The notes beneath the pieces are model-generated. The model worked only from the letters and a program-made list of their open reading frames with translations. It was not told the origin of the DNA and searched no databases. This document shows positions 34,331 to 42,304 of a stretch of DNA of 64,000 bases, in pieces. Positions within the stretch are counted from its first letter, which is position 1. Each line of letters begins with the position of its first letter. The position numbers and the translations under genes are program-made. Source of the stretch: Micromonospora terminaliae (GTDB lineage Bacteria > Actinomycetota > Actinomycetes > Mycobacteriales > Micromonosporaceae); assembly GCF_009671205.1 (NCBI RefSeq), contig NZ_CP045309.1, positions 3,286,001 through 3,350,000 on the forward strand. Direction: 5' to 3'.

Positions 34331-34652
34331 CGATATCGGGCGCCGCGCCCATCGCCTGGCGCAGGGCAGCACGGATGGACCCCTCGCTGGGGAGATCCAG
34401 GCGGCACACCGCCGCCCCGTCGCCGCTGCCGCCCATCATGTCCACGCCGTTGACCAGCACCGACGGCGAGGGATAGTCCCCCACAACCTCGATGGCCACC
34501 GCCAGCGGCAACCCGAGGTCGGCCAGGGCGGCGTGCAGCGTCCGCTGTGTCGAGGCAAGATTCGGACAGTCTGGCACCGAACGAAGTTCAACCCTCACCC
34601 GACCGTCCAGCGTTTCCGCCTCGGCCCCTGCAGCATCTGCTGCTGAAGTCAT
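34302..34652 (-). CDS. Thioredoxin-fold protein found with MerB-like genes
   Basis: The 116-residue product contains VRVELRSVPDCPNLASTQRT (a beta strand then Cys in CPN), then VVGDYPSPSVLVNGVDMMGG, a thioredoxin-like pattern with a cis-proline-type SPS. GGAGGAGG precedes ATG 34652. Related proteins occur fused or next to alkylmercury-lyase-like genes in actinobacteria, which fits the fragment downstream. It may handle metals or thiols. Confidence 0.6.
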   Translation of the reverse strand: MTSAADAAGAEAETLDGRVRVELRSVPDCPNLASTQRTLHAALADLGLPLAVAIEVVGDYPSPSVLVNGVDMMGGSGDGAAVCRLDLPSEGSIRAALRQAMGAAPDIAATGQNLAD

Positions 34653-34754
34653 CACAGCCTCCTCCCAGCAAGCGGCCCCGGTGGTAAACGCACACCGCGT
34701 GGCCGTCACGCCTCTACCGGGTACCAGACTGGAACTTTCCAGTACAGGGGAATG

Positions 34755-35225
34755 TCAAGGCGCTCGCCGCATCGGAATCTCCCTCACATCTACTCGCGGA
34801 TCGCCGCGCGGCGACCACCATGCCGTACGCGTCGATCCGCACGCCAGGGCCGGCGACGTCGCCGCCCGCCGCGCGCACCGCCGCGATCCGCTCGAACACC
34901 TGCCTGCCGAAGCCCAGCCGCTCCACCGACGACACCACCACCACATCGGCGACGCCCTCGCCGACGGCGGCGACGGCCTCCCGCCAGCCGCAGCCCCGAC
35001 GTGCTCCCCGACCACCTCGTAGCCCTGCTGGTCGCACCACCGCAGCGCCGCCTTCGTCAGCTCCTCCGGCGTGGCCTGGCCGCCGCGCACCGCCCGGGAG
35101 AACAGCACTGCGCGGCGCCGCACCCAGCGCCGCGCCGCCTGACCCCACCGCGCGTGCTCGCGAAGAAGCTGCGCAGCGCGGAAACCACTCCGGCGCTGGG
35201 TGTCTAGGGCCGCATCCCCTGCCAC
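34755..35225 (-). pseudogene. Resolvase-like gene, frameshifted
   Basis: One minus frame gives TPEELTKAALRWCDQQGYEV then VGEHVG; the next frame continues GWREAVAAVGEGVADVVVVS and SVERLGFGRQVFERIAAVRA, which together look like a resolvase-type N-terminal domain (VVVSSVERL ... I). The frame changes near 34995. This is the second serine-recombinase relic in the window, lying at the edge of the arsenic island. Confidence 0.55.
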
Positions 35226-35401
35226 CGCCTCGTCCGCTTCACCGAGGAGGACCTGGCCTCGGCGTATCAGCGGGCCCCAGCACTGCCTGCCCGCGCCGGA
35301 CGGCGAGACTGACCCAGAACACCGCCTCTAAACCGTCCTAGGACAACGGGCGGACTCCACCTCGGCTGAGGCCTGCAGCTCGCCCGCTCCGAAGCCTTGC
35401 C

Positions 35402-36679
35402 CTAAACGGGTTGGCCGACCTGCCTGCCGCCGGTGTGGGTTCCGCTCCCCCGCTTGATCATCATGCCGCCCGCTGCAAGGAAACACGCGCACGCGACGAC
35501 TCCCAGCAGCACGTTGTAACCATCGTGGGCGAGGACCGTGGCGGCGACCAGCGGTGCGGCGGCTTTGGCGGTGGTGATGGGGGCGGTGAGTCGTCCGGCG
35601 ATGGTGGCGTAGGCGGCGGTGCCGTAGCGGTCGGCGAGCAGTGCTGGGGTGGCGAGGCTGGCGATGCCGAACCCGAGTCCGAAGCCGGTGACCGTGATGA
35701 TCGCGCCGATCGGGGTCCCGGCGAGCGCGGGCATGGCGAGGACCGCAACGGCCTGCGTAGCGAAGACAGCGGCGACGATGGTGGTCACGGCCAGCCGGCG
35801 GCGGGCGACGGTCAGCACAAGGCGTCCGGTGACGGACAGGACACCGAGCAGGCCGGCGATGGAGGCGGCGAAAGTGGCGGGGTGGCCGCGGCTGGCGAGG
35901 TAACCGAGGATGTGGACCGTCATCGTGCTGGTGGCCGCGCCGTGGGCCGTGAAGGTGCCCGCGAGGATCCAGAACCTGGTGTCGCGCATGGCGGCGCGCG
36001 CGACAGATGCCCGCTGCCGGTTGTTTAGCCGCCCAGGCGGGACCGGCAACGCACCCGGCCGTGCCGGAGGTTTGCGGATGGTGAGGGCGTGCAGGGGTAC
36101 GGTCACCACGCCGTAGATGGCTGCCATGACGAGCAGGGTGCTGCGCCAGCCGAGGTGTGCGTCGAGGAAGCCGGTGAGCGGCATGAAGATGGTGCTGGCG
36201 AACCCGGCGACGATGGTGACGGCGAGCAGCGCGGGGGCGCGGCGTTCGGGGGTGAACCAGGTGACGATCACGGCGAAGGCAGGCTCGTAGAGGACCATCG
36301 CGCCGGTGACGCCGATGCCGATCATGACGGCGAAGAGCTGCCAGACGGTCTGGACTTGAGACCAGGCGATCAGCAGAACGGTGGCGGTGATGGAGCCGAC
36401 GGTCATGAGGGCGCGTCCGCCGTGGTGGTCGAGCCACCGGCCGACGGGGATGGCCATGAGGGCGCCGGCAAGGACGGAGGCGGTGAGTGCGCCGGTGACA
36501 GCGGTGGCGGAAACGCCGAGGGTGGCCGCGATCGGGCGGAGCAGAACCGCGTAGGCGTAGTAGAGGCTGCCGTAGCCGATGGTGGTGGTGATGGCGAGGG
36601 CCGCGACGATGCGCCGGCCGTGGGTGTGGTGCCCGCCGGCCTGTCGGCCGGCGGGCACCGTGGTGAGGTTGGTGGTCAT
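35402..36679 (-). CDS. MFS transporter of the arsenic island
   Basis: The 425-residue protein has about 12 membrane segments and motif-A-like AIPVGRWLDHHGGRALMTVG. It resembles the monocarboxylate/CynX-like branch of MFS. ATG 36679 overlaps the flavoprotein stop by one base (TGATG), so the two are translated together. It may export an arsenical or its modified product. It is not an evident ArsJ, because no GAPDH partner is present. Confidence 0.85.
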   Translation of the reverse strand: MTTNLTTVPAGRQAGGHHTHGRRIVAALAITTTIGYGSLYYAYAVLLRPIAATLGVSATAVTGALTASVLAGALMAIPVGRWLDHHGGRALMTVGSITATVLLIAWSQVQTVWQLFAVMIGIGVTGAMVLYEPAFAVIVTWFTPERRAPALLAVTIVAGFASTIFMPLTGFLDAHLGWRSTLLVMAAIYGVVTVPLHALTIRKPPARPGALPVPPGRLNNRQRASVARAAMRDTRFWILAGTFTAHGAATSTMTVHILGYLASRGHPATFAASIAGLLGVLSVTGRLVLTVARRRLAVTTIVAAVFATQAVAVLAMPALAGTPIGAIITVTGFGLGFGIASLATPALLADRYGTAAYATIAGRLTAPITTAKAAAPLVAATVLAHDGYNVLLGVVACACFLAAGGMMIKRGSGTHTGGRQVGQPV

Positions 36680-38097
36680 CAGCTGCCGCAGCAGCCGCCA
36701 GTCTGGCCGCCGGCGGGTGCGGCGTCGAGGCTGATCAGGTTGAGCGGCGCGGACAGCAGCCCGCCGGAGATGCCGGTGGCCAGGCCCTTGCCAGCCGTCT
36801 CCGCGGCCGGGGCCGGTCCGCAGCAGCTGTCGCTGCCGGTGGAGTCGGCGGGGTTGCTGTTGCAGACGCCGGTTTCGGGCAGGTCGAGCTGGACGTCGCG
36901 GGCGGCGTCCCAGTCGCCGGCGAGGGCGGCGACGACGGAGCGGACCTGCTCGTAGCCGGTGGCCATGAGGAAGGTGGGCGCGCGGCCGTAGCTCTTCATG
37001 CCGACGGCGTAGTAGCCGACCTCGGGGTGGGCGAGTTCGTCGGCGCCGTGCGGGGGGACGGTGCCGCAGGAGTGCTCGTTCGGGTCGATCAGCGGGGCGA
37101 GGGCGCGGGTGGCGCCCATGATCGGGTCGAGGTCCAGGCGCAGCTCGGCGGCGATGGAGTGGTCGGGGCGGAAGCCGGTGGCGGCGACGATGCGGTCCAC
37201 AGTGATGGACTCGTCGGTGCCATCGGCGTGGCGGACGACCACGGCGACCCGGCCGTCGGTCGGGGTGAGCGCGTGCACGGAGAAGCCGGTGAGCAGCCGG
37301 ATCCGGCCGGCGTCCACGTGCTCCCGCAGGCGGGAGCCGAGCGCGCCGCGAGCGGGCAGCGCGTCGGCGTCGCCGCCGCCGTAGGTGCGGGCCGGGCTGG
37401 CCGAGCGGATCGCCCAGGTCACCTCCGTGCCCGGCTCCGCGGCCGCCAGCTCGGCCAGCGAGAGCAGGGTGTTCGCAGCGGAGTGGCCGGCGCCGACGAC
37501 GAGGGTGCGCCGGCCGGCGAAGCGGTCCCGGTCGGCGCCGAGCACGTCGGGCAGGGCGTGCTCGAGGAACGCTGCCGCGTCCGTCTCGCCTCGGGCGGGC
37601 AGGCCGGAGGCGCCGAGGACGTTGGGGGTGCCCCAGGTCCCGGAGGCGTCGATGACCGCGCGGGCCAGCAGCTCGTCACCGTCGGCGAGGCGGATCAGGA
37701 ACGGAGTCTGCTCGCGGCCGGCGGTACGCAGCCGGTCCAGGCCGAGTCGGCTGATCGCCTCCACCCGCGCGCCGTAGCGCAGGTGCGGCTTGAGCTGCGG
37801 CAGCTCCGCGAGGGGCTGAAGGTAGTCGGCGACCAGCTCCGCGCCGGTGGGCAGGACGTCCTCGGCCGGGGCGACCCAGCCGGCGTCGTCGAGCAGCCGG
37901 CGGGCGGCCGGGTCGACGTTGTAGCGCCACGGGGAGAACACCCGCACGTGCCCCCACTGCCGCACGGCCGCGCCGGCGGTGTCGCCGGACTCCAGGACAA
38001 GGAAGGGCAGGCCACGCTCGCGCAGGTGGGCGGCGGCGGCCAGGCCCACCGGGCCCGCGCCGATCACCACGACGGGCAGCTCGTCCAGGACACTCAT
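36679..38097 (-). CDS. FAD-dependent oxidoreductase with C-terminal Cys-pair tail
   Basis: The 472-residue protein has GAGPVGLAAAAHLRERG (FAD site), VVGAGHSAANTLLSLAEL (NADPH site) and ATGFRPDHS, the plan of flavin monooxygenases in ars operons (ArsO-like). The last 60 residues form a tail with Cys412, Cys425-Cys426 (SCCGP) and Cys469-Cys470 (GGCCGS), separated by a flexible linker. That tail resembles the Cys-pair peptide encoded 2 kb away and may bind As(III). An ArsR-type site lies 17 bases upstream. Confidence 0.82.
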   Translation of the reverse strand: MSVLDELPVVVIGAGPVGLAAAAHLRERGLPFLVLESGDTAGAAVRQWGHVRVFSPWRYNVDPAARRLLDDAGWVAPAEDVLPTGAELVADYLQPLAELPQLKPHLRYGARVEAISRLGLDRLRTAGREQTPFLIRLADGDELLARAVIDASGTWGTPNVLGASGLPARGETDAAAFLEHALPDVLGADRDRFAGRRTLVVGAGHSAANTLLSLAELAAAEPGTEVTWAIRSASPARTYGGGDADALPARGALGSRLREHVDAGRIRLLTGFSVHALTPTDGRVAVVVRHADGTDESITVDRIVAATGFRPDHSIAAELRLDLDPIMGATRALAPLIDPNEHSCGTVPPHGADELAHPEVGYYAVGMKSYGRAPTFLMATGYEQVRSVVAALAGDWDAARDVQLDLPETGVCNSNPADSTGSDSCCGPAPAAETAGKGLATGISGGLLSAPLNLISLDAAPAGGQTGGCCGS

Positions 38098-38113
38098 CGG
38101 AAACTCCTCTGTG

Positions 38114-38132
38114 TTGAAAATTGTCGAATCAA
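38114..38132. promoter_or_regulatory. ArsR-type operator TTGA-N11-TCAA
   Basis: TTGA (38114-38117) and TCAA (38129-38132) form an inverted pair with an 11-base spacer upstream of the flavoprotein-MFS pair. The same spacing recurs at 40723-40741; on the minus strand both begin TTGATT. Confidence 0.55.
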
Positions 38133-38172
38133 GAAGGCGCAGTGCTGCTGTGGCGGACGGAACTGAACGGGG

Positions 38173-38670
38173 TCAGGTGATGGCGGGGCTGCGTCGCTCG
38201 AGCAGAACGACATCGCGCCACCGGCCGTGGTGCCGGCCGACCCTTTCGCGGGTGCCGATGACGCGGAACCCGGCCCGCTGGTGCAGGGCGAGGCTGGCGA
38301 CGTTCTCCGGGAAGACGCCGGACTGGATGGTCCAGATGCCGGCGGCCTCCGTGGAGGCGATCAGCGCGTCCAGCAGCAGCCGGGCCACGCCACGCCCTTG
38401 GGCCGCGGGGTCGACGTAGACGGAGTGCTCGACCACCCCGGCGTAGACCGCCCGGGTCGACGTCGGTGACACCGCCACCCACCCGAGGACGGTGTCGTCC
38501 GCGTCGACGGCCACGAGGCGGTGATCAGGCAGCTTGCCCGAGTCGAATGCGGTCCAGATCGGTGCGGTGGTTTCGAAGCTGGCGTCGCCGCCGTCGAGGC
38601 CGGCCTGGTAGATGGCGAGGACACGATCGGCGTCGTCCGGGGTCATCGGGCGGACGGTGGTGTCGGCCAT
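38173..38670 (-). CDS. arsN: ArsN-like GNAT acetyltransferase
   Basis: The 165-residue protein is a GNAT enzyme: VRPMTPDDADRVLAIYQAGL at the start, HSVYVDPAAQGRGVARLLLD (acetyl-CoA loop Q-x-x-G-x-G/A) and LALHQRAGFRVIG. It resembles phosphinothricin acetyltransferases, the group that includes ArsN1, which acetylates arsinothricin. Location directly after an ArsR gene (TGATG overlap) supports this. Substrate is inferred from context. Confidence 0.8.
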   Translation of the reverse strand: MADTTVRPMTPDDADRVLAIYQAGLDGGDASFETTAPIWTAFDSGKLPDHRLVAVDADDTVLGWVAVSPTSTRAVYAGVVEHSVYVDPAAQGRGVARLLLDALIASTEAAGIWTIQSGVFPENVASLALHQRAGFRVIGTRERVGRHHGRWRDVVLLERRSPAIT

Positions 38671-38999
38671 CAGCAGGCTCCCTTCGGGGTGGGGGCCGGG
38701 CGGCCCATGACGACGTCAGCGGCGGAGGGGAAGCAGCCGACGCAGGCGTCGTTGATGCGGTAGTGACGGGCGGTGCCGACCGGCTCGACGAGCACGAACC
38801 GCACCTCGGTCAGGATCTTCAGGTGTTGGGAGACGGTGGACTGAGCCAAGCCGACGGCGGAGACGATCTCCCCCACGCTCATCGGCCGGGCGTGCCGGGC
38901 GAGGTACTCCACGATCTGCACCCGGGTCGGGTCCGCCAGGGCCCGGAACCACGAGGCGTAGGTCTGCGCGGTGTCCCGGTCGAGGAGATCGCCCACCAT
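38670..38999 (-). CDS. arsR: ArsR repressor with C-terminal cysteine site
   Basis: The 109-residue protein has the ArsR winged helix (FRALADPTRVQIVEYLARHA; VGLAQSTVSQHLKILTEVRF). Unlike classical ArsR it lacks cysteines in the DNA-reading helix; instead Cys86 and Cys89 (CVGC) and the terminal Cys109 could form an As(III) site. ATG 38999 is favoured because GAGGGA sits 4-9 bases upstream; GTG 39002 is possible. It heads the arsN pair and an operator lies just upstream. Confidence 0.88.
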   Translation of the reverse strand: MVGDLLDRDTAQTYASWFRALADPTRVQIVEYLARHARPMSVGEIVSAVGLAQSTVSQHLKILTEVRFVLVEPVGTARHYRINDACVGCFPSAADVVMGRPAPTPKGAC

Positions 39000-39007
39000 C
39001 ACTCCCT

Positions 39008-40252
39008 CTATCGTTTATCGCCGATTGGCGATGAAAGTGTAGCGGGTGCCGCTGCCGCGAGGTGAGCGGTCGCGACAACGAGACGGGCGATGGCGCCAAG
39101 GGTGTCGGGGGCGACCTTGTCGGGGGTATCAGCGGGGCTGTGGTAGCCGCCCATGCCGGCACCGATCCCTACTGCGGCGAACCCGGCGCCGCCGTAGCGA
39201 CGGTTGTCTGATGCCACCGGACCCGCGGTCAGGGGGATACCGGTGTGGCGCCCGGCCTGGTCGAGCAGGGCGAGGAGGCGGTGGGCAGGCCCACCGGCCT
39301 CCACCGCGGCCGCCCCCTCCAGGCGGCCGGCGCCGTCGACGTTGATGACCAACGGCGCGGCACCCGCGGCGCGGAGTTGACTGGCGTGGTGGGCGGAGCC
39401 GAGAGCGCCGACCTCCTCCCCGTCGAGCAGTGCCACGGACAGTCCCGCACCAGCCGGCAGCGCGGCGGCGAGAACGCGGACGGCTTCGAGGACCACGGCG
39501 ACGCCGGTGCCGTTGTCCGAGGCGCCGGGCAGGCGGAGCCCGGGGTGATCGCCAACGCCGTCGTAGTGCGCGGTCAGCAGCAGGTCCGCGCTGTCGGGGA
39601 CAGACTGCTGGAGGCAGGCGTGGATGTTGGCGCCGGTGACGTCGTCGCGGCGCAGCGGCGTGGCGCCAGCCAGCCAACTGTCCCTCGCGGTCGCGGCGGC
39701 GAGCACGCCGTGGTGGGTGTCCGGGTCGAGAGTCAGCACCGGCAACGGCCCCGGGTCCGGGCCGGCGAGCATGGTGAACTGCCAACCCTCGGCGTCAACC
39801 GGGCGGCGGACCAGCAACCCGGCCGCGCCGCAGGTGTCGCGGTAGGCGTCGAACAGGCTCACGTCGGCCGGCACGACCAACCACCGCCCCGCCGGGTCGT
39901 CCTTGCCGGCGACGCCGAGGGCGCCGCGACGGATGTCCGGCCTGTCGGCGGAGGCCGGGTGGATGGCGACCTGTCGCCCGAACACCAGCTCCTCGGTGCC
40001 GCTCCGATCGCCCCAGGTGACCGTCGGCGCTTCATACACCTGAGGCACGGCGCGGACCGGGAACTCCTCGGTGCAGACGTCAGCGCCGAGGGCGGTGAGC
40101 TGGTCGACGAGCCAGGCGCGGGCCACCGCCCCGCCCGTCGAGCCGACCCGCCGTCCGGCTAGCGGGTCGGAGGCGAGGGTGGCGATGGTGGCGACCATCC
40201 GGTCGGCGCTGACCTGCTCGAGCAGCTCTGCGAGGTTGCTTGAGCCGGTCAT
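39008..40252 (-). CDS. M28-family zinc aminopeptidase, cytoplasmic
   Basis: The 414-residue protein has a full M28 zinc set: LTAHYDGVGDHPG (His, Asp), PGASDNGTGVAVVLEAV (bridging Asp), LLDGEEVGALGSAHH (catalytic Glu pair), VINVDGAG (Asp) and GGYHSPADTPDKV (His). An N-terminal PA-like insert is present (residues about 100-210). No signal peptide is visible, unlike most secreted M28 enzymes. It overlaps the Cys-pair peptide gene (ATGA), so peptide and peptidase are co-translated. Its 3' end overlaps the promoter of the arsR-arsN pair. Confidence 0.85.
   Translation of the reverse strand: MTGSSNLAELLEQVSADRMVATIATLASDPLAGRRVGSTGGAVARAWLVDQLTALGADVCTEEFPVRAVPQVYEAPTVTWGDRSGTEELVFGRQVAIHPASADRPDIRRGALGVAGKDDPAGRWLVVPADVSLFDAYRDTCGAAGLLVRRPVDAEGWQFTMLAGPDPGPLPVLTLDPDTHHGVLAAATARDSWLAGATPLRRDDVTGANIHACLQQSVPDSADLLLTAHYDGVGDHPGLRLPGASDNGTGVAVVLEAVRVLAAALPAGAGLSVALLDGEEVGALGSAHHASQLRAAGAAPLVINVDGAGRLEGAAAVEAGGPAHRLLALLDQAGRHTGIPLTAGPVASDNRRYGGAGFAAVGIGAGMGGYHSPADTPDKVAPDTLGAIARLVVATAHLAAAAPATLSSPIGDKR
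39017..39032. promoter_or_regulatory. Palindrome upstream of arsR-arsN
   Basis: ATCGCC-GATT-GGCGAT is a perfect 6-bp inverted repeat 18 bases upstream of arsR and inside the end of the M28 gene. A partial copy of the half-site (ATCG) is repeated at 39010-39013. Likely ArsR operator. Confidence 0.55.
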
Positions 40253-40497
40253 GAGCAGCAGCCCTGTCCGGTGGCGATGGCGTCGGCCTTCGCCTCGGTG
40301 CCACAGCAGGAGCCAGCTGCCCGGGCGGCCTGGCGGGTCCCGCAGCACGGGTCACCGCTGGCGGTTTCGCCGGCCGGCGGGAGAATGCCGCCGACGGCCT
40401 GGGCCGGGCTGCCGCAGCAGGCGCCGGAGCCGGTGATCTGCAGGGCCGCGGCGGGGTCGCCGGTGAAACCGCCGGCGGTGGAGGTGTTCTCGCTCAT
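40249..40497 (-). CDS. 82-residue Cys-pair peptide of the arsenic island
   Basis: The product is small, Gly/Ala-rich and has eight cysteines, all as adjacent pairs: Cys27-28 (ACCGS), Cys51-52 (PCCGT), Cys64-65 (SCCGT) and Cys80-81 at the C-terminal end (GCCS). There is no other recognised domain, signal peptide or membrane segment. Adjacent Cys pairs are classic As(III) ligands, so binding or carrying arsenite is inferred. ATG 40497 is preferred because GAGGA lies 9 bases upstream; ATG 40506 would abut it. It is followed by the M28 gene with ATGA overlap. A detached ArsM-like tail is another possible origin. Confidence 0.7.
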   Translation of the reverse strand: MSENTSTAGGFTGDPAAALQITGSGACCGSPAQAVGGILPPAGETASGDPCCGTRQAARAAGSCCGTEAKADAIATGQGCCS

Positions 40498-40510
40498 GTC
40501 GGTCATCTCC

Positions 40511-40660
40511 TCAGCGGGGGCTGATCAGCGTGTAGGCACTGGTGCGGGCACGGTCGAGACGGCGCTCGGCGCGCTGGGCCGCGGTCGACACCTGGGCACA
40601 GGAGTCGCAGAACAGGACACCAGGCAGCGGGGTGCGCGAGCGGCGGGTGAAGCCGAACAT
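40511..40660 (-). CDS. 49-residue CxxC protein
   Basis: ATG 40660 follows AAAGAGG at good spacing. The product starts MFGFTRRSRTPLPGVLFCDS and has one CxxC (CDSC), then an arginine-rich helix (TAAQRAERRLDRARTS). It is the first gene of the CxxC / Cys-pair peptide / M28 operon, 13 bases before the next start. I recall similar small proteins in actinobacterial ars operons but know no function. A zinc or arsenite site is plausible. Confidence 0.6.
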   Translation of the reverse strand: MFGFTRRSRTPLPGVLFCDSCAQVSTAAQRAERRLDRARTSAYTLISPR

Positions 40661-40721
40661 GACGGAGCCTCTTTCCCTCAAGGACGCCTGTCTCGACGTC
40701 CGTCGAATCAGAGAGTTGCAC

Positions 40722-40742
40722 GTTGATTAGAGAGATGTCAAC
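40722..40742. promoter_or_regulatory. ArsR-type operator between CxxC gene and arsR
   Basis: GTTGA (40722-40726) and TCAAC (40738-40742) form an inverted pair with an 11-base spacer, 8 bases before the arsR ATG. The core TTGA-N11-TCAA matches the site at 38114-38132. A nearby GTCGAATCA (40702-40710) also matches part of that other site (38123-38131). Confidence 0.6.
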
Positions 40743-40750
40743 CTAGAGGC

Positions 40751-41134
40751 ATGTCGAAGCAACAGGCGCCGCTCGCCCTCATCGACCTCAACGCCGATGC
40801 GCCGTGCTGCCCCCCGCTGGCGCAGAGCCAGGTTCCCGCCGAGACGGCCGCGGTGCTCGCGCCCGCGTTCAAGGCCCTCGGCGACCCGGTGCGGCTGCGG
40901 CTGATGTCGATGATCGCCTCCGCCGAGGACGGGGAGGCGTGCGTGTGCGACTTGACGCCGGCGTTCAACTTGAGCGGGCCGACTATCTCCCACCACCTCA
41001 AGACGCTGCGCGAGGCAGGCCTGGTGGACGCCGAACGGCGCGGCACCTGGGTGTACTACCGGGCCCGACCGCAGATCCTGCGCCAGCTCGCCGCGCTGCT
41101 GTCGGTCGAGCCGGCGGCCACGGCGAAGATCTGA
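40751..41134 (+). CDS. arsR: ArsR repressor with N-terminal CC and helix CVC
   Basis: The 127-residue ArsR has FKALGDPVRLRLMSMIASAE, the classical ACVCDL metal motif (Cys64, Cys66) and the recognition helix NLSGPTISHHLKTLREAGLV. An extra N-terminal pair Cys19-Cys20 (APCCPP) recalls the Corynebacterium type, where N-terminal Cys plus a helix Cys bind As(III). It is divergent from the CxxC operon with an operator between; it probably controls both that operon and the flavoprotein-MFS pair. Confidence 0.9.
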   Translation: MSKQQAPLALIDLNADAPCCPPLAQSQVPAETAAVLAPAFKALGDPVRLRLMSMIASAEDGEACVCDLTPAFNLSGPTISHHLKTLREAGLVDAERRGTWVYYRARPQILRQLAALLSVEPAATAKI

Positions 41135-41152
41135 CCTCGCCCCCCATCGCCG

Positions 41153-42298
41153 TCATTCGCCGGCTCCATCGCTGTGCAGGGGCGACGGCGACCGCTGGGC
41201 ACCGGATGCCGCGGGACGCACCTGCCGGAAGAGTCGTGAGCGCCGGTCCACGCGTGCGGCGAGGGCTGCCATGACGTGCGCGGCGTCGCGGCCGACACCG
41301 CGCAGGGTGTTCGAGGCGAAGGATCGCTGGAATTCCAGCCCCAGGTAGAGCAGGCCGGGATGGGTGGTGGACATGCCGCCCACCTGCCGGGGTACGCCCT
41401 GGTTCAGCGCGCCGAGTGGGGCGAGGTAGTCCAGGTTCGGGCGGTAGCCGGTGGCGAAGATGACGGCGTCGACGGCTTCTGTGGTGCCGTCGCTCCAGAC
41501 GACGCCGTCGGCGGTGAAGCGGGTGAACATCTCGCGCCGGAGAAGCTCCCCTGAGGTGATGGCGTCGTGGTAACGGCCGGTGTCCAGCACGGCGGCGTGC
41601 CGGATGAGCCGGGTGATGACCGGGCGTGGAAGGCGGTCGGCGCCGGTGACGCGCAGCCAGTGGTGCAGGTCCCGGCCGCGGATGCGCTGCGGCAGGAACC
41701 GGACCGGTTCCCGGGTCGCCAGCGTCACCCAGGTGCGCCGGCTGAGTTCGTAGGCGACCTGGACAGCGGAGTTTCCGGCCCCCACGACCACGACCCGCTT
41801 GCCGTCGTATGCCTCGGGTCGGCGGTATTGGGCGACGTGGCACAGATCCCCGGTGTACTCGCTCTGCCCTGGAAGGGTGGGCAGGTACGGGTTGCCGAAG
41901 GAGCCGGTAGCGGCGACGACCCCGACGGCGGGCAGTTCGTCTCCGGTGTCGGTGCGGACGAGGTATCCACCGCTGTCGCCGGGGTGCACAGCGACGACTC
42001 CGGTGCGGGTGCGGATCTCGACGTCCAGGGCGTCGGCGTAGCGGCGGAGGTAGTCGACCACCTCGTCGCGGTGCGGGTAACGGTCCGGGTCGCCGTCGAA
42101 GGGCATGCCGGGCAGGGTGCTGTAGCGGGCAGGCGAGAACAGCGTGAGGCTGTCGTAGTAGTCAGGCCAGGAGCCCACCGGTTCGGCGCCGCGGTGCAGG
42201 ACCACGGGTCGCAGGCCAGCGTCCAGGGCGGCGCGGGCTGCGGCGAGGCCGGACTGCCCGCCGCCGACGATGATCACGGGATTGACTTGATCGTTCAC
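41153..42298 (-). CDS. ArsO-like flavin monooxygenase
   Basis: The 381-residue protein has VGGGQSGLAAARAALDAGL (FAD), YDSLTLFSPARYSTLPGMPF, VVVGAGNSAVQVAYELS (NADPH) and FATGYRPNLDYL. This plan is that of ArsO, a flavin monooxygenase linked to ars operons. It starts with GTG 42298 next to a long palindrome shared with the divergent arsR. It has no Cys tail, unlike the flavoprotein at 36.7 kb. The oxidised arsenical is not known. Confidence 0.82.
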   Translation of the reverse strand: MNDQVNPVIIVGGGQSGLAAARAALDAGLRPVVLHRGAEPVGSWPDYYDSLTLFSPARYSTLPGMPFDGDPDRYPHRDEVVDYLRRYADALDVEIRTRTGVVAVHPGDSGGYLVRTDTGDELPAVGVVAATGSFGNPYLPTLPGQSEYTGDLCHVAQYRRPEAYDGKRVVVVGAGNSAVQVAYELSRRTWVTLATREPVRFLPQRIRGRDLHHWLRVTGADRLPRPVITRLIRHAAVLDTGRYHDAITSGELLRREMFTRFTADGVVWSDGTTEAVDAVIFATGYRPNLDYLAPLGALNQGVPRQVGGMSTTHPGLLYLGLEFQRSFASNTLRGVGRDAAHVMAALAARVDRRSRLFRQVRPAASGAQRSPSPLHSDGAGE

Positions 42299-42304
42299 AC
42301 CACG

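Noticed and set aside
35402..36679. MFS transporter as ArsJ
   Set aside because: ArsJ works with a GAPDH-type partner in the same operon; none is present, and the sequence looks like another MFS branch.
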